Positions 47,661 through 55,941 of a stretch of DNA of 64,000 nt are shown piece by piece. The stretch spans positions 1-64,000 of the forward strand of contig VANK01000017.1 of assembly GCA_008682415.1 (NCBI GenBank), given 5' to 3'. The notes beneath the pieces were generated by a model. It was given only the letters and a program-made list of their open reading frames with translations, ran no database searches and had not been told where the DNA came from. The position numbers and the translations under genes were made by a program. Source of the DNA: Acidobacteria bacterium AB60 (GTDB lineage: Bacteria; Acidobacteriota; Terriglobia; Terriglobales; Acidobacteriaceae). Each line of letters starts with the position of its first letter. Positions within the stretch are counted from its first letter, which is position 1.

Positions 47661-49226
47661 ATGGGGATGGACAAAGCACGCTGGATGCCGATAATTGCCT
47701 TGCTGGTCGCAGCATCGGGGGCGCTCGCGCAAAATCTCACCAATGAGCAACTGCTGCATCCCCCGGCCGACTCCTGGCCGCTCTATCACGGCGACTACTC
47801 CGGCCGCCGCCACAGCGCTCTCAAGCAGATCACTCCGGCCAACGTCCACGAGCTCTCCCTCAGCTGGGCCTTCCAGACCGGCCAGAGCGCGGCCATCAAG
47901 TCTTCGCCCCTTCTCGTCGACGGCATCCTCTACTTCACCGTCCCCGACAACATCTGGGCCGTCGATGCCCGCTCCGGCCACATGCTCTGGCACTACAACC
48001 GCCCCTCCACGCAAGGCGATCACATCGGCCAGCGCGGCGTGGCCATGTACCAGGGTTGGCTCTACTTCACCACCCCCGACTGCCACCTCATCTCCCTCGA
48101 CGCCAAGACCGGAAAGGTCCGCTGGGATAAGCTCATCGCCGACGTCAACCGCGGCTACTGGACCACCATGTCCCCGCTGGTCGTCGAGAACCATGTCATC
48201 GTGGGCGTCTCCGGCGACTTCGATAACCTGCCCGGCTACCTCCGCTCCTTCGAGCCCGAGTCGGGAGCCGTGCAGTGGCAGTGGCTCAGCACTCCGCCCG
48301 CCGGCACCCCCAACGCCACCACCGGCGGCATGACCTGGATGATGGGCACCTACGATCCGGAACTGCACCTGGTCTACTGGGGCACCGGCAACCCCACTCC
48401 CGTGCTGAGCGGCGCCATCCGCCCCGGCGACGATCCATGGACCTGCAGCATCGTCGCCATCAATCCCGATAACGGCCGCCTCGCCTGGGGATTCCAGGTC
48501 TCGCCGCACGACACCCACGACTGGGACGCAGTGGAGACGCCCGTGCTGGTCGACGGAGATTTCCACGGCGAGCCGCACAAGATGCTCCTGCAGGCCTCCC
48601 GCAACGGCTACTTCTTCGTCCTCGACCGCACCAACGGCAAGAGCCTGCTCACCGTTCCCTATGGGCCCGTGAACTGGGCCAAGGGCCTCGATGCGCAGGG
48701 CCGCCCCATTCCCAATCCTGAGAAAGAGCCCGCCCCTGACGGCCGCATCATTGCCCCGGATGAAGGCGGTCTCACCAACTATCGCGCCCCCAGCTTCGAC
48801 CCCACCACCGGCCTCTTCATCGTCGACGCCCACCCCAGTTGGAGCATCTACTTCGCCAAGCCCGCCGACGGCAACTATGGCTGGGCCGGCGCCGACTACG
48901 GCGTCTGGGGCAAAGGCGTCATCGAGGCCATCGACTATCAGACCGGCAAGATCCGTTGGACGCACGAAGTGGGCCGCGGCGGCGCAGGAGCAGGCGTTCT
49001 TACCACCGACTCCGGCGTCACCATCACCGGAGACGCCGAAGGAAACATGCTGGCCCTCAACACTGCCGACGGTAAAACCCTCTGGCACTCCGGCCTCGGC
49101 GCCCCCATGCAGAGCTCGCCCATCACCTACGAACTCGACGGACGCCAGTTCGTCCTCACCAGCAGCGGCGGCGTACTCTTCGCCTGGGCTCTCCCTGAAA
49201 CCACCAGCGCCTCGGATCATCCCTAA
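47661..49226 (+). CDS. PQQ-dependent (quinoprotein) dehydrogenase
   Basis: 521 aa with a signal peptide (about 1-24). Beta-propeller W-motif repeats are visible: DWPLYHGDYSGRRHSALKQITPANV, VLSLSWAFQTG, WAVDARSGHMLWHYN, FVLDRTNGKSLLTVPYGPVNW and MQSSPITYELDGRQFVLTSSGG. It oxidises an alcohol or polyol in the periplasm using PQQ. It lacks the adjacent Cys-Cys pair found in methanol and many ethanol dehydrogenases, so substrate is open. It ends the MCO-cytochrome-PQQ unit. Confidence 0.9.
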   Translation: MGMDKARWMPIIALLVAASGALAQNLTNEQLLHPPADSWPLYHGDYSGRRHSALKQITPANVHELSLSWAFQTGQSAAIKSSPLLVDGILYFTVPDNIWAVDARSGHMLWHYNRPSTQGDHIGQRGVAMYQGWLYFTTPDCHLISLDAKTGKVRWDKLIADVNRGYWTTMSPLVVENHVIVGVSGDFDNLPGYLRSFEPESGAVQWQWLSTPPAGTPNATTGGMTWMMGTYDPELHLVYWGTGNPTPVLSGAIRPGDDPWTCSIVAINPDNGRLAWGFQVSPHDTHDWDAVETPVLVDGDFHGEPHKMLLQASRNGYFFVLDRTNGKSLLTVPYGPVNWAKGLDAQGRPIPNPEKEPAPDGRIIAPDEGGLTNYRAPSFDPTTGLFIVDAHPSWSIYFAKPADGNYGWAGADYGVWGKGVIEAIDYQTGKIRWTHEVGRGGAGAGVLTTDSGVTITGDAEGNMLALNTADGKTLWHSGLGAPMQSSPITYELDGRQFVLTSSGGVLFAWALPETTSASDHP

Positions 49227-49266
49227 CAAGCGAAGGCAACCCGCCGCACCGTCGTGCCCTCTTCCC

Positions 49267-49310
49267 TGACCACTGATCACTGTTCACTGTCCACTGTTCA
49301 CTCCCCACTG
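49267..49310. repeat. 7-bp array (CACTGTT/CACTGTC family)
   Basis: Units CACTGAT-CACTGTT-CACTGTC-CACTGTT-CACTCCC-CACTG. It is the reverse orientation of the family at 28794-28830. The lipoprotein stop (TGA complement at 49298-49300) and its last codons are in it. Confidence 0.8.
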
Positions 49311-49903
49311 CTCGGCTGCGCCCTCTGCACCACCCATCCGTCGCTGCTCTTCACCAGGTTCGCCGTCCCCTGCTGCGGCGCGCTCACGTCATTCAGCCGC
49401 GGAAACGCCGTCTTCATCTCCGCGGAGTTCGCCCAGCCCGGCAGGTTGTTGGTCGCATAGTGGTAGCTCACCGTGTACTGCGTCGCGTCGTCGCTCGCCG
49501 GCGTGTACCCGTCGATCGACGTCACCTCCGCATGCCCATAGCAGAAGTTCCCATACCCCGGCTGGCCAGCGTCCGCTGTCCACTGGGATCGCCCCTGGTC
49601 GGAGAGGTCGTAGTCGTTCACCTGCTTCGACCCCACCAGGAACCGCTTCTTCTCTTCCGGCTTGCGGTTCAGCATGCCTGCATCGGTAAGCGCGTCGAAC
49701 TGCTTGGTCTGCTCGTCGTCTTTGGTATCGGCCTGCACCGGGAACTTGATCGGCGCGTCCCACAGGCACGTCCGCTTGGCGCCTAAGTAGTTGTTCAGCG
49801 CCGCTTTGAACGCGCCCGGATCCACCTCGTTCTTCTTCTTGCAGCCGCTTCCCGCAGCGACCGCCACGCCCAACAGCAAACCCAAGATCGCTCGCCCTCG
49901 CAT
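49298..49903 (-). CDS. hypothetical lipoprotein
   Basis: 201 aa from the ATG at 49901-49903 behind AGGAGGAGT. A lipoprotein signal (LLLGVAVAAGSGC, Cys21) is followed by KKKNEVDPGAFKAALNNYLGAKRTCLWDAP. The rest is beta-rich and has a few Cys. I recognise no family. Probably exported to the periplasmic face or outer membrane. Confidence 0.75.
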   Translation of the reverse strand: MRGRAILGLLLGVAVAAGSGCKKKNEVDPGAFKAALNNYLGAKRTCLWDAPIKFPVQADTKDDEQTKQFDALTDAGMLNRKPEEKKRFLVGSKQVNDYDLSDQGRSQWTADAGQPGYGNFCYGHAEVTSIDGYTPASDDATQYTVSYHYATNNLPGWANSAEMKTAFPRLNDVSAPQQGTANLVKSSDGWVVQRAQPSSGE

Positions 49904-49992
49904 GCACACTCCTCCTGGCAGAGGTTGGATGCGTGCAAAGGACCCCAGGCAAACCCGACCCCTCGGAATACCCGATGCGGGCCGTCCGACGA

Positions 49993-50496
49993 TTAGCTGT
50001 TCGCAGTGACTGGCCCGGCCGACTGAAGACACGCCGCCGCGACAATCGTGAACTGATTCGTCGCGCCCATCTCCGCCAGATCCTGCATCCGCGTCCTCTC
50101 CAGCACAGAGAACATCGCCCTCTGCGCCTCCGCCCACACCGGGTGCGCCGGACACCACACCTTGCGCTGGCACTCCTTGCCCTCGCAGAGGCACACGTTC
50201 AACCCGATCGGGCCATCCACCGCCTCCACAATCGTGCGGATCGATGCCTCCCGCCCCGCCGGCGCAATCTCAAATCCACCCCCCTGGCCGCGCCGCGATG
50301 CAATCAGCGACGCCTGCGCCAGAGACTGCAGCACCTTCGACAAAAAACTCTCCGGGGCTCCCGTCTCCCTGGTCAGCACTTGTAAGGACACCCTCTCCCC
50401 CGGGGGCATCCCCGCTAACGCCATCATCACCCGCACCCCGTAATCAGCAGCGCGCGTCAACTGCATCGAGGAACTCGTCTTGCTTCGACCTTTCAC
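49993..50496 (-). CDS. Rrf2 family regulator with putative Fe-S ligands
   Basis: 167 aa (or 157 aa from the internal ATG MQLTRAADYG). The winged helix (MQLTRAADYGVRVMMALAGMPPGERVSLQVLTRETGAPESFLSKVLQSLAQASLIASRRGQGGGFEIAP) is followed by Cys102, Cys104, Cys109 and Cys115, the pattern used by NsrR/IscR/RsrR-type regulators to hold a Fe-S cluster. Divergent from the respiratory operon (50732-55925), so it is a candidate NO- or redox-responsive regulator of it. Confidence 0.88.
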   Translation of the reverse strand: MKGRSKTSSSMQLTRAADYGVRVMMALAGMPPGERVSLQVLTRETGAPESFLSKVLQSLAQASLIASRRGQGGGFEIAPAGREASIRTIVEAVDGPIGLNVCLCEGKECQRKVWCPAHPVWAEAQRAMFSVLERTRMQDLAEMGATNQFTIVAAACLQSAGPVTANS

Positions 50497-50731
50497 GGTT
50501 ATCTCTCCAAAGCCAGCGCGGCGACCCCAATTTTCCTCACGCTCACACCGGACAAATTGACTCCGAGTTTAGCCCGTCGGGTCACAAGTAAACGTGTTGA
50601 CCATCACATCGCAATGTTCGAATACTTCGCTATCTTTTCCTCAATCTGGAGACAAAAAGTCCACATTGCGTCGCCGCGTCCAACTCCCCTGCGCTCGCTC
50701 CGCACTTATTGGAAAGGACTCCCTTAGCGCC

Positions 50732-51853
50732 ATGCTTCTGAGTACCCCGTCCTCATTTCCGGCCGTCGATCCCATCCCGCTGCCAGCGCCTATCTGGCTG
50801 TTCAAGCTCCTCCACATCGTTACCCTCTCGCTCCACTTCGTGGCCGTCGAGATGCTCCTGGGCGGTCTGCTGCTCGCTGCGCTATTCAGCCTCTTCCGCG
50901 GGCCCGCGCATGTCGTCGCCCGCGCACTCGCCCGCCGCCTCCCCGTCGTCATGACCTACGTCATCAATCTCGGCGTCCCGCCCCTGCTGTTCGCCCAGGT
51001 CCTCTACGGACGCGCCCTCTACACCTCCAGCATCCTCATCGGCGCCTGGTGGATCTCCATCATCGCCCTGCTCACGCTGGCCTATTGGCTCCTCTACCGC
51101 TTCACCGCCCGCCTCGACGCCGGCAAACCCGCATGGCTCACAGGCCTCAGCGCATGGATCATCGCCGGCTTCATCGCCCGACTCCTCTCCACCAACATGA
51201 CCCTCATGCTGCGCCCCGAAGCCTGGCGGCAGATGTACTCCGCCTCCGGCGCCGGCATCTACCTGCCCACCGCCGATCCCACTACCACCCCGCGCTGGCT
51301 GCTCATGCTCGCCGGCGGCTTTCTCATCGCCGGCCTCTGGATGATCTACCTCGCAGCCCGATCCACCTTTACCGCCGAAGAAAAGCGTTTCCTGGCCGGA
51401 ACCGGCGGCAAGACCGCTCTTCTCGGCGGCATCGTTTACTGTCTCTGCGGCCTCTGGGCCTACGCCGTCCAGCCGGACGCCGTCAAAGCCGGACTCGCCT
51501 CCCACCCGCTCTACCACTGGTGCGGCTACGCCGTGTATGGCTGGTTCCTCTGCCTGGCCCTCGCACTCGTCCTCGCCGCCATCGCCGGCTTCGGCAAAGT
51601 CACCGCCTCATGGCTCAGTTGGGCCGCGACGCTCACCGCCGTGCTTCTCGAAATCACCTTCACCGTCTACCGCGACACCGTTCGCGACCTCACCCTGCTC
51701 AGCAAGGGCTTCGATGTCTGGGATCGCGCCGTCGTCACCAACTGGAGTGTCGTCGGACTCTTCCTCGTCCTCTTCGTCGCCAGCCTCGGCGTCATCGCGT
51801 GGCTCATCTCCGTCGTCGCCCGCGCCCAAAAACCCATGGAAGGAGCCGCCTAG
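50732..51853 (+). CDS. polytopic membrane subunit of a respiratory complex
   Basis: 373 aa from the ATG at 50732. About nine membrane helices, with His in the first (WLFKLLHIVTLSLHFVAVEMLLGG) resembling the His-x6-His-x3-Glu region of quinol-binding bd-like subunits, and HPLYHWCGYAVYGWF later. No clear named family. It is followed directly (0 bp) by the Rieske gene, so it is probably part of the quinol-oxidising complex encoded downstream. Confidence 0.75.
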   Translation: MLLSTPSSFPAVDPIPLPAPIWLFKLLHIVTLSLHFVAVEMLLGGLLLAALFSLFRGPAHVVARALARRLPVVMTYVINLGVPPLLFAQVLYGRALYTSSILIGAWWISIIALLTLAYWLLYRFTARLDAGKPAWLTGLSAWIIAGFIARLLSTNMTLMLRPEAWRQMYSASGAGIYLPTADPTTTPRWLLMLAGGFLIAGLWMIYLAARSTFTAEEKRFLAGTGGKTALLGGIVYCLCGLWAYAVQPDAVKAGLASHPLYHWCGYAVYGWFLCLALALVLAAIAGFGKVTASWLSWAATLTAVLLEITFTVYRDTVRDLTLLSKGFDVWDRAVVTNWSVVGLFLVLFVASLGVIAWLISVVARAQKPMEGAA

Positions 51854-52348
51854 ATGTCCAGCCACATCGCCCTTGAAGAATCACGCCATCCCGTCACGGA
51901 ACCCGCTGGCGAGACCACAAGCCGCCGCGGCTTCCTCATCGCCGCTGGAGCCGCGGGCCTCTGCTACGTCACCGCCCTCGGCTATCCCGTCTACCGCTAC
52001 CTCGCCTCCCCCGCGGAGATGGCCTCCTCGGCCTCTGCCGTCACCGAGGTCACTCTCAAAGACGCCCAGAAGCTCCCCGCCGGCTCCGTGCTCATGTTCA
52101 AGTTCGGCCCCTCGCCGGCCATGCTCATCCACCACGCCGACAACACCTGGGTCGCCCTCACCGCCGTCTGCACCCATCTCGGCTGCACCGTGCAGTACGA
52201 GCCCCAGCTCAACCGCATTCACTGCGCCTGCCACGGCGGCGTCTACGACCCCCGCACCGGCGCAAACGTCAGCGGCCCCCCACCCAAGCCTCTCAAGCTC
52301 TTCAAAGTCGCCGTCACAGACACCGGCGTAGAAGTCTCCCGCGCCTGA
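51854..52348 (+). CDS. Rieske [2Fe-2S] protein
   Basis: 164 aa. A Tat-like N-terminus (TTSRRGFLIAAGAAGLCYVTALG) anchors it in the membrane, then VTEVTLKDAQKLPAGSVLMFKFG and the cluster motifs CTHLGC and CACHGG. It carries electrons from quinol to a cytochrome c in bc-type complexes. It immediately follows the membrane subunit and precedes the cytochrome b gene, with a four-helix-bundle gene inserted between. Confidence 0.93.
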   Translation: MSSHIALEESRHPVTEPAGETTSRRGFLIAAGAAGLCYVTALGYPVYRYLASPAEMASSASAVTEVTLKDAQKLPAGSVLMFKFGPSPAMLIHHADNTWVALTAVCTHLGCTVQYEPQLNRIHCACHGGVYDPRTGANVSGPPPKPLKLFKVAVTDTGVEVSRA

Positions 52349-52355
52349 CGGCGCG

Positions 52356-52383
52356 GTGAATAAGTGATGAAGTGAACAAGAAC
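52356..52383. repeat. 8-bp array, left of four-helix-bundle gene 1
   Basis: AAGTGATG-AAGTGAAC-AAG units. It is in inverted orientation to the array at 52838-52899 on the other side of the gene. Confidence 0.8.
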
Positions 52384-52435
52384 AAAATCGACTCAAAGAC
52401 CGAACGCAGTGCCTGACGGAAAGTGAGATTCGCCA

Positions 52436-52831
52436 GTGAATACCGACAAACCCCGCGCAAAATCGAGGTTGCAATCCTTTCGCGATCTGAATGTGTGGCA
52501 AAAAGCGATGGAGCTGGCCGCCGTTGTCTATCGACTCACGCAGCGATTTCCCCGCGAAGAAGCGTTCGGGCTCACGTCACAATTGAGGCGTTCCGCAGTC
52601 TCGATTCCAAGCAACATTGCCGAAGGCCATGGACGCATGAACCCACGCGAGTTCAAATATTTTCTGCTCATCGCGCGCGGTTCCAATTGTGAATTGCAAA
52701 CCCAGCTCGAACTCTCCGGCGTCCTGGGCTTTGTAGATCCGAGGTTGCTCGAAACAGCCCAGCAAACTTCTCACTCCGTAGACAAGATGCTCTTCGCTCT
52801 GCTGGGAAACCTCAAGAACAAAAGCACCTGA
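52436..52831 (+). CDS. four-helix-bundle protein (23S rRNA intervening-sequence protein family), copy 1
   Basis: 131 aa from GTG 52436. SFRDLNVWQKAMELAAVVYRLTQRFPREEAFGLTSQLRRSAVSIPSNIAEGHGRMNPREFKYFLLIARGSNCELQTQLELS is the TIGR02436/IVP signature. Homologues are encoded in insertions of 23S rRNA genes and form homopentamers of helices. Here the gene lies between the Rieske and cytochrome b genes of a respiratory operon, with 8-bp arrays in inverted orientation on both sides. Confidence 0.93.
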   Translation: MNTDKPRAKSRLQSFRDLNVWQKAMELAAVVYRLTQRFPREEAFGLTSQLRRSAVSIPSNIAEGHGRMNPREFKYFLLIARGSNCELQTQLELSGVLGFVDPRLLETAQQTSHSVDKMLFALLGNLKNKST

Positions 52832-52837
52832 GAAGCA

Positions 52838-52899
52838 GATCACTTCTTCACCTTTTCACTTCTTCACCTTTTCACCCGGTTCACTTTTTCACTGTTCAC
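52838..52899. repeat. inverted 8-bp array, right of four-helix-bundle gene 1
   Basis: TCACTTCT-TCACCTTT-TCACTTCT-TCACCTTT-TCACCCGG and further units to the start of the cytochrome b gene (52910). It is the reverse complement family of the left array. Confidence 0.85.
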
Positions 52900-52909
52900 C
52901 GAGGCATCC

Positions 52910-54001
52910 ATGACCACCAAGCAACTCACCAATTCCCTCTACGGCTGGGTCGACGAACGCCTCGGCCTCTCCGAGATCGCCGCCTTTGCCCGCCTGAAGC
53001 GCGTTCCCGTGCACGCCCAGTCCTTCTGGTATTACTGGGGCGGCATCTCCCTGTTCCTCTTTCTCGTGCAGTGCTTCACCGGCATTCTGCTGCTGGTCTA
53101 CTACCGGCCCGGCGCGGAGGCCTACGAGTCCGTCCGGCAGATCACCTTTGTCATGCACTTCGGCTGGCTGATCCGTTCGGCGCACTCCTGGTCCGCCAAT
53201 CTCATGCTCTTCGCCATCTTTGTGCACATGTTCTCCGTCTACTTCATGAAGGCCTACCGCAGCCCGCGCGAGTTCGGATGGTTCAGCGGCATGGCCCTGC
53301 TCGCCATCGCCACGGTCTTCGGATTCTCCGGCTACCTCTTGCCCATGGACGAGCTCTCCTACTTCGCCACCAAGGTCGGCCTCGAAATCCCCAACGCCGT
53401 GCCCTTCATCGGCCCCGCCATTGCCACCATGCTGCGCGGCGGCGCCGAGGTCACCGAGTTCACCGTGCAGCGCTTCTTCGCGCTTCACGTCGTGGTGCTC
53501 CCGGCACTCTTTCTTCCCCTTCTCGGATTCCACCTCTGGCTCGTGCAGAAGCACGGCAACGCCCTTCCGCCCAGCGAAGAAGCCAAGCACCCCAGCGACC
53601 GCAAGTCCATCGCCTTCATGCCCGGCTTCCTGGTCAAGGACCTGGCCATGTGGCTCATCTCTCTCAACGTCCTCGCCCTCCTCGCCTCCGTCTTCCCGTG
53701 GTCGCTCGGCAAACAGTTCGATGCCCTCGCCCCCGCGCCCCTCGGCATTCATCCCGAGTGGTACTTCATGAGCCCCTTCGAGATGCTCAAGATCCTCGGC
53801 ACCGTTCTCCCCGGAGAGATGGGCGAGATCGCCGGACTCCTCCTCTTCACCCTCGGCATCCTCCTCTGGCTCCTGATCCCCTTCTACGACCGCAACAAGG
53901 AATCCGGCCGCCGCGCCCGCACCGCCCACTACTTCGGCATCCTCGCCGTCATTCTGCTGTTGACCACCACGGCTTTGGGCTACTGGACCATCAGGCAGTG
54001 A
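52910..54001 (+). CDS. cytochrome b of a bc-type complex
   Basis: 363 aa, eight membrane helices. Heme-ligand His lie in HFGWLIRSAHSWSANLMLFAIFVHMFS and in FFALHVVVLPALFLPLLGFHLWLVQKHG; the quinol-site PEWY motif is in HPEWYFMSPFEMLKIL. It forms the quinol-oxidising core with the Rieske protein. The TGA stop is the first unit of an 8-bp array. Confidence 0.95.
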   Translation: MTTKQLTNSLYGWVDERLGLSEIAAFARLKRVPVHAQSFWYYWGGISLFLFLVQCFTGILLLVYYRPGAEAYESVRQITFVMHFGWLIRSAHSWSANLMLFAIFVHMFSVYFMKAYRSPREFGWFSGMALLAIATVFGFSGYLLPMDELSYFATKVGLEIPNAVPFIGPAIATMLRGGAEVTEFTVQRFFALHVVVLPALFLPLLGFHLWLVQKHGNALPPSEEAKHPSDRKSIAFMPGFLVKDLAMWLISLNVLALLASVFPWSLGKQFDALAPAPLGIHPEWYFMSPFEMLKILGTVLPGEMGEIAGLLLFTLGILLWLLIPFYDRNKESGRRARTAHYFGILAVILLLTTTALGYWTIRQ

Positions 54002-54023
54002 TTCAAGTGATGGAGTGATCAAG
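53998..54023. repeat. 8-bp array, left of four-helix-bundle gene 2
   Basis: AGTGATTC-AAGTGATG-GAGTGATC-AAG. It contains the stop of cytochrome b and abuts the ATG of the next gene at 54024. Inverted relative to the array at 54441-54490. Confidence 0.85.
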
Positions 54024-54425
54024 ATGGATCTCAATTCAACAAGGGCCGCGGCACGCGTCTGGACCCAGTCCCATCGCGACTTAGTAGTCTGGCAAAAGTC
54101 GAAGGCGCTGGTGTTGGCTGTCTATCGCCTTACTCGAACATTTCCGCGAGACGAACTCTTCGGCCTGACCAACCAGTTGCGTCGCGCCGCAGTCTCGATC
54201 CCAAGCAACATTGCCGAAGGCCACGGACGCCCCAATCGCCGCGAATTTAACCAATTCCTGCGTATTGCCCGCGGTTCAACCTCGGAGTTGCAGACTCAAT
54301 TGGAGATTGCGGCGGATCTCAAATTAGGGGAACCCCCGCTCTTCAAGCGAGCAGAAGAACTTGCACTCGAAGTAGGGAAGATGTTGTTAAGCCTGCTGTC
54401 CAAAGTGAATCCGAACGCCGGTTGA
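54024..54425 (+). CDS. four-helix-bundle protein (23S rRNA intervening-sequence protein family), copy 2
   Basis: 133 aa from the ATG at 54024. SHRDLVVWQKSKALVLAVYRLTRTFPRDELFGLTNQLRRAAVSIPSNIAEGHGRPNRREFNQFLRIARGSTSELQTQLEIA is the same family as copy 1, but the two differ at many positions, so they are not a very recent duplicate of each other. It lies between cytochrome b and the bd-like subunit, flanked by inverted 8-bp arrays. Confidence 0.93.
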   Translation: MDLNSTRAAARVWTQSHRDLVVWQKSKALVLAVYRLTRTFPRDELFGLTNQLRRAAVSIPSNIAEGHGRPNRREFNQFLRIARGSTSELQTQLEIAADLKLGEPPLFKRAEELALEVGKMLLSLLSKVNPNAG

Positions 54426-54440
54426 CATCGCGGTCCAACT

Positions 54441-54490
54441 CGATCACTCAATCACTTGATCACTTCATCACTCAATTACTTCATCACTCG
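54441..54490. repeat. inverted 8-bp array, right of four-helix-bundle gene 2
   Basis: ATCACTCA-ATCACTTG-ATCACTTC-ATCACTCA-ATTACTTC-ATCACTCG, six units with 8-bp period, reverse complementary in family to the array at 53998-54023. Confidence 0.88.
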
Positions 54491-54512
54491 CTTTTCAGCA
54501 CTGGAGTTTCAC

Positions 54513-55925
54513 GTGAACTACCCATTCTGGGACATCCCGCACCTCGGCTCCGGCTGGGTTATCGGCCTCATCGCCATCTACCACGTCATGATCTCGCAGT
54601 TCGCTGTGGGCGGCGGCCTTTACCTGCCCATGGCCGAGCGCAAAGCCATGCGCATGAAAGACCGCGCCATCGCCGACGCCTGGATGGCCCAGCTCGTCCG
54701 CCACAGCAAATTCTTCCTCATCCTCACCGGCGTCTTCGGAACCGTCTCCGGCGTCGGCATCTGGTTCGCCATCGGACTCACCCATCCCGAGGCCACCAGC
54801 ACCCTCATCCACAACTTCGTCTTCGGCTGGGCCATCGAGTGGGTCTTCTTCATCATCGAGCTCACCACTGTAGCGGTCTATTACTACACCTGGAACCGCA
54901 TCGACCCCAGGCTTCATCTCACCGTGGGCTGGGTCTACGCCGGAGCCTCCGCCGCCACCCTCATCATCATCAACGGCATCCTCACCTTCATGCTTACCCC
55001 GGGTGATACGTGGATCGCCGTCGCCGGCACCGGCCATGAAGCCAGCAAGTTCTGGAATGCCTTCTTCAATCCCACCTACTGGCCCAGCCTCCTGCTCCGC
55101 ATCGGCGTCTGCACCTCATTGGCAGGCATCTGGGCCCTCATCACCTCCAGCCGCATCGACGGCGATCAGCAACCCGCCCTCAAAACCTCCATGGTCCGCT
55201 GGAGCGTCAAGTGGCTCGTGCCCTCCTTCGTCGCCACACCCTTCCTGCTGGCGTGGTATCTCTTCATGGTCCCGGAAACCCAGCGCACCCTGCTCACTCT
55301 CGGCATCGACACCATCGCCGGCGGTACCTTCTCCACCGTCACCCGCATCGCGCTGATCATCGTCATCACCTCGGCCACCATCGTCGCCGTCGCCTACTAC
55401 CTCGCCTGGCGCAATCCCGCCGACTTCAATCTCTCCCACGCCATGGCCGTGCTCCTGCTCGCGCTCATCGCCACCGGCTCCGGCGAATACGCCCGCGAAA
55501 TGCTGCGCAAGCCCTTCGTCATCGGTCGCTGGATGTACTCCAACGGCGTCCGCGTCCCCTCCATCGCCCGCCTCAACACCGAGGGCTACCTCGCCCACTC
55601 CAACTGGGTCTGGACCGCACCCGACGGCGCCGCAACCTCCAGCTACTCCCGCGGCGAAGCCATCTTCCGCGGCGAGTGCGGCTCCTGCCACACCATGTAC
55701 GGCTATCGCTCCCTGCTCCGCCTCATGAACGGACGCGACCGCGCCGGCATCCGCAACTTCGTCGTCATGCTGCACGACGACAAGCCCGACTCGCCCTACC
55801 ACAAGTTCATGCCGCCCATGACCGGCACGCCGCAGGACATGGACGACCTCACCGAGTTCCTCAATGCCAAGGTCAACCCGCCGGCGCCGTCCCGGCCCAA
55901 GCCGCTCCTCACCGCACAACGATAG
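54513..55925 (+). CDS. cytochrome bd-like membrane subunit fused to cytochrome c
   Basis: 470 aa from GTG 54513, with GGAG 10 nt upstream. Nine or so helices with IAIYHVMISQFAVGGGLYLPMAERKAMR and LTHPEATSTLIHNFVFGWAIEWVFFIIELTTVAVYYYTWNRI, similar to the heme-b-binding core of CydA-like subunits, and a C-terminal cytochrome c domain with CGSCHTMYGY. Together with Rieske and cytochrome b it would form a composite quinol-oxidising/reductase complex. The exact terminal acceptor is not evident. Confidence 0.82.
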   Translation: MNYPFWDIPHLGSGWVIGLIAIYHVMISQFAVGGGLYLPMAERKAMRMKDRAIADAWMAQLVRHSKFFLILTGVFGTVSGVGIWFAIGLTHPEATSTLIHNFVFGWAIEWVFFIIELTTVAVYYYTWNRIDPRLHLTVGWVYAGASAATLIIINGILTFMLTPGDTWIAVAGTGHEASKFWNAFFNPTYWPSLLLRIGVCTSLAGIWALITSSRIDGDQQPALKTSMVRWSVKWLVPSFVATPFLLAWYLFMVPETQRTLLTLGIDTIAGGTFSTVTRIALIIVITSATIVAVAYYLAWRNPADFNLSHAMAVLLLALIATGSGEYAREMLRKPFVIGRWMYSNGVRVPSIARLNTEGYLAHSNWVWTAPDGAATSSYSRGEAIFRGECGSCHTMYGYRSLLRLMNGRDRAGIRNFVVMLHDDKPDSPYHKFMPPMTGTPQDMDDLTEFLNAKVNPPAPSRPKPLLTAQR

Positions 55926-55941
55926 CTCCGCGTCAAAAACA

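Noticed and set aside
52436..54425. Diversity-generating retroelement accessory (Avd-like) genes
   Set aside because: The four-helix-bundle proteins resemble the Avd fold, but no reverse transcriptase or template/variable repeat is near; the IVP signature fits better.
20786..54490. CRISPR array
   Set aside because: The tandem arrays have units of only 7-9 bp, no unique spacers of 30-40 bp, and no cas genes nearby.
54422..55006. Arg/His-rich open frame overlapping the bd-like subunit
   Set aside because: Out-of-frame shadow of the real gene (54513-55925), which has helices and a heme motif.
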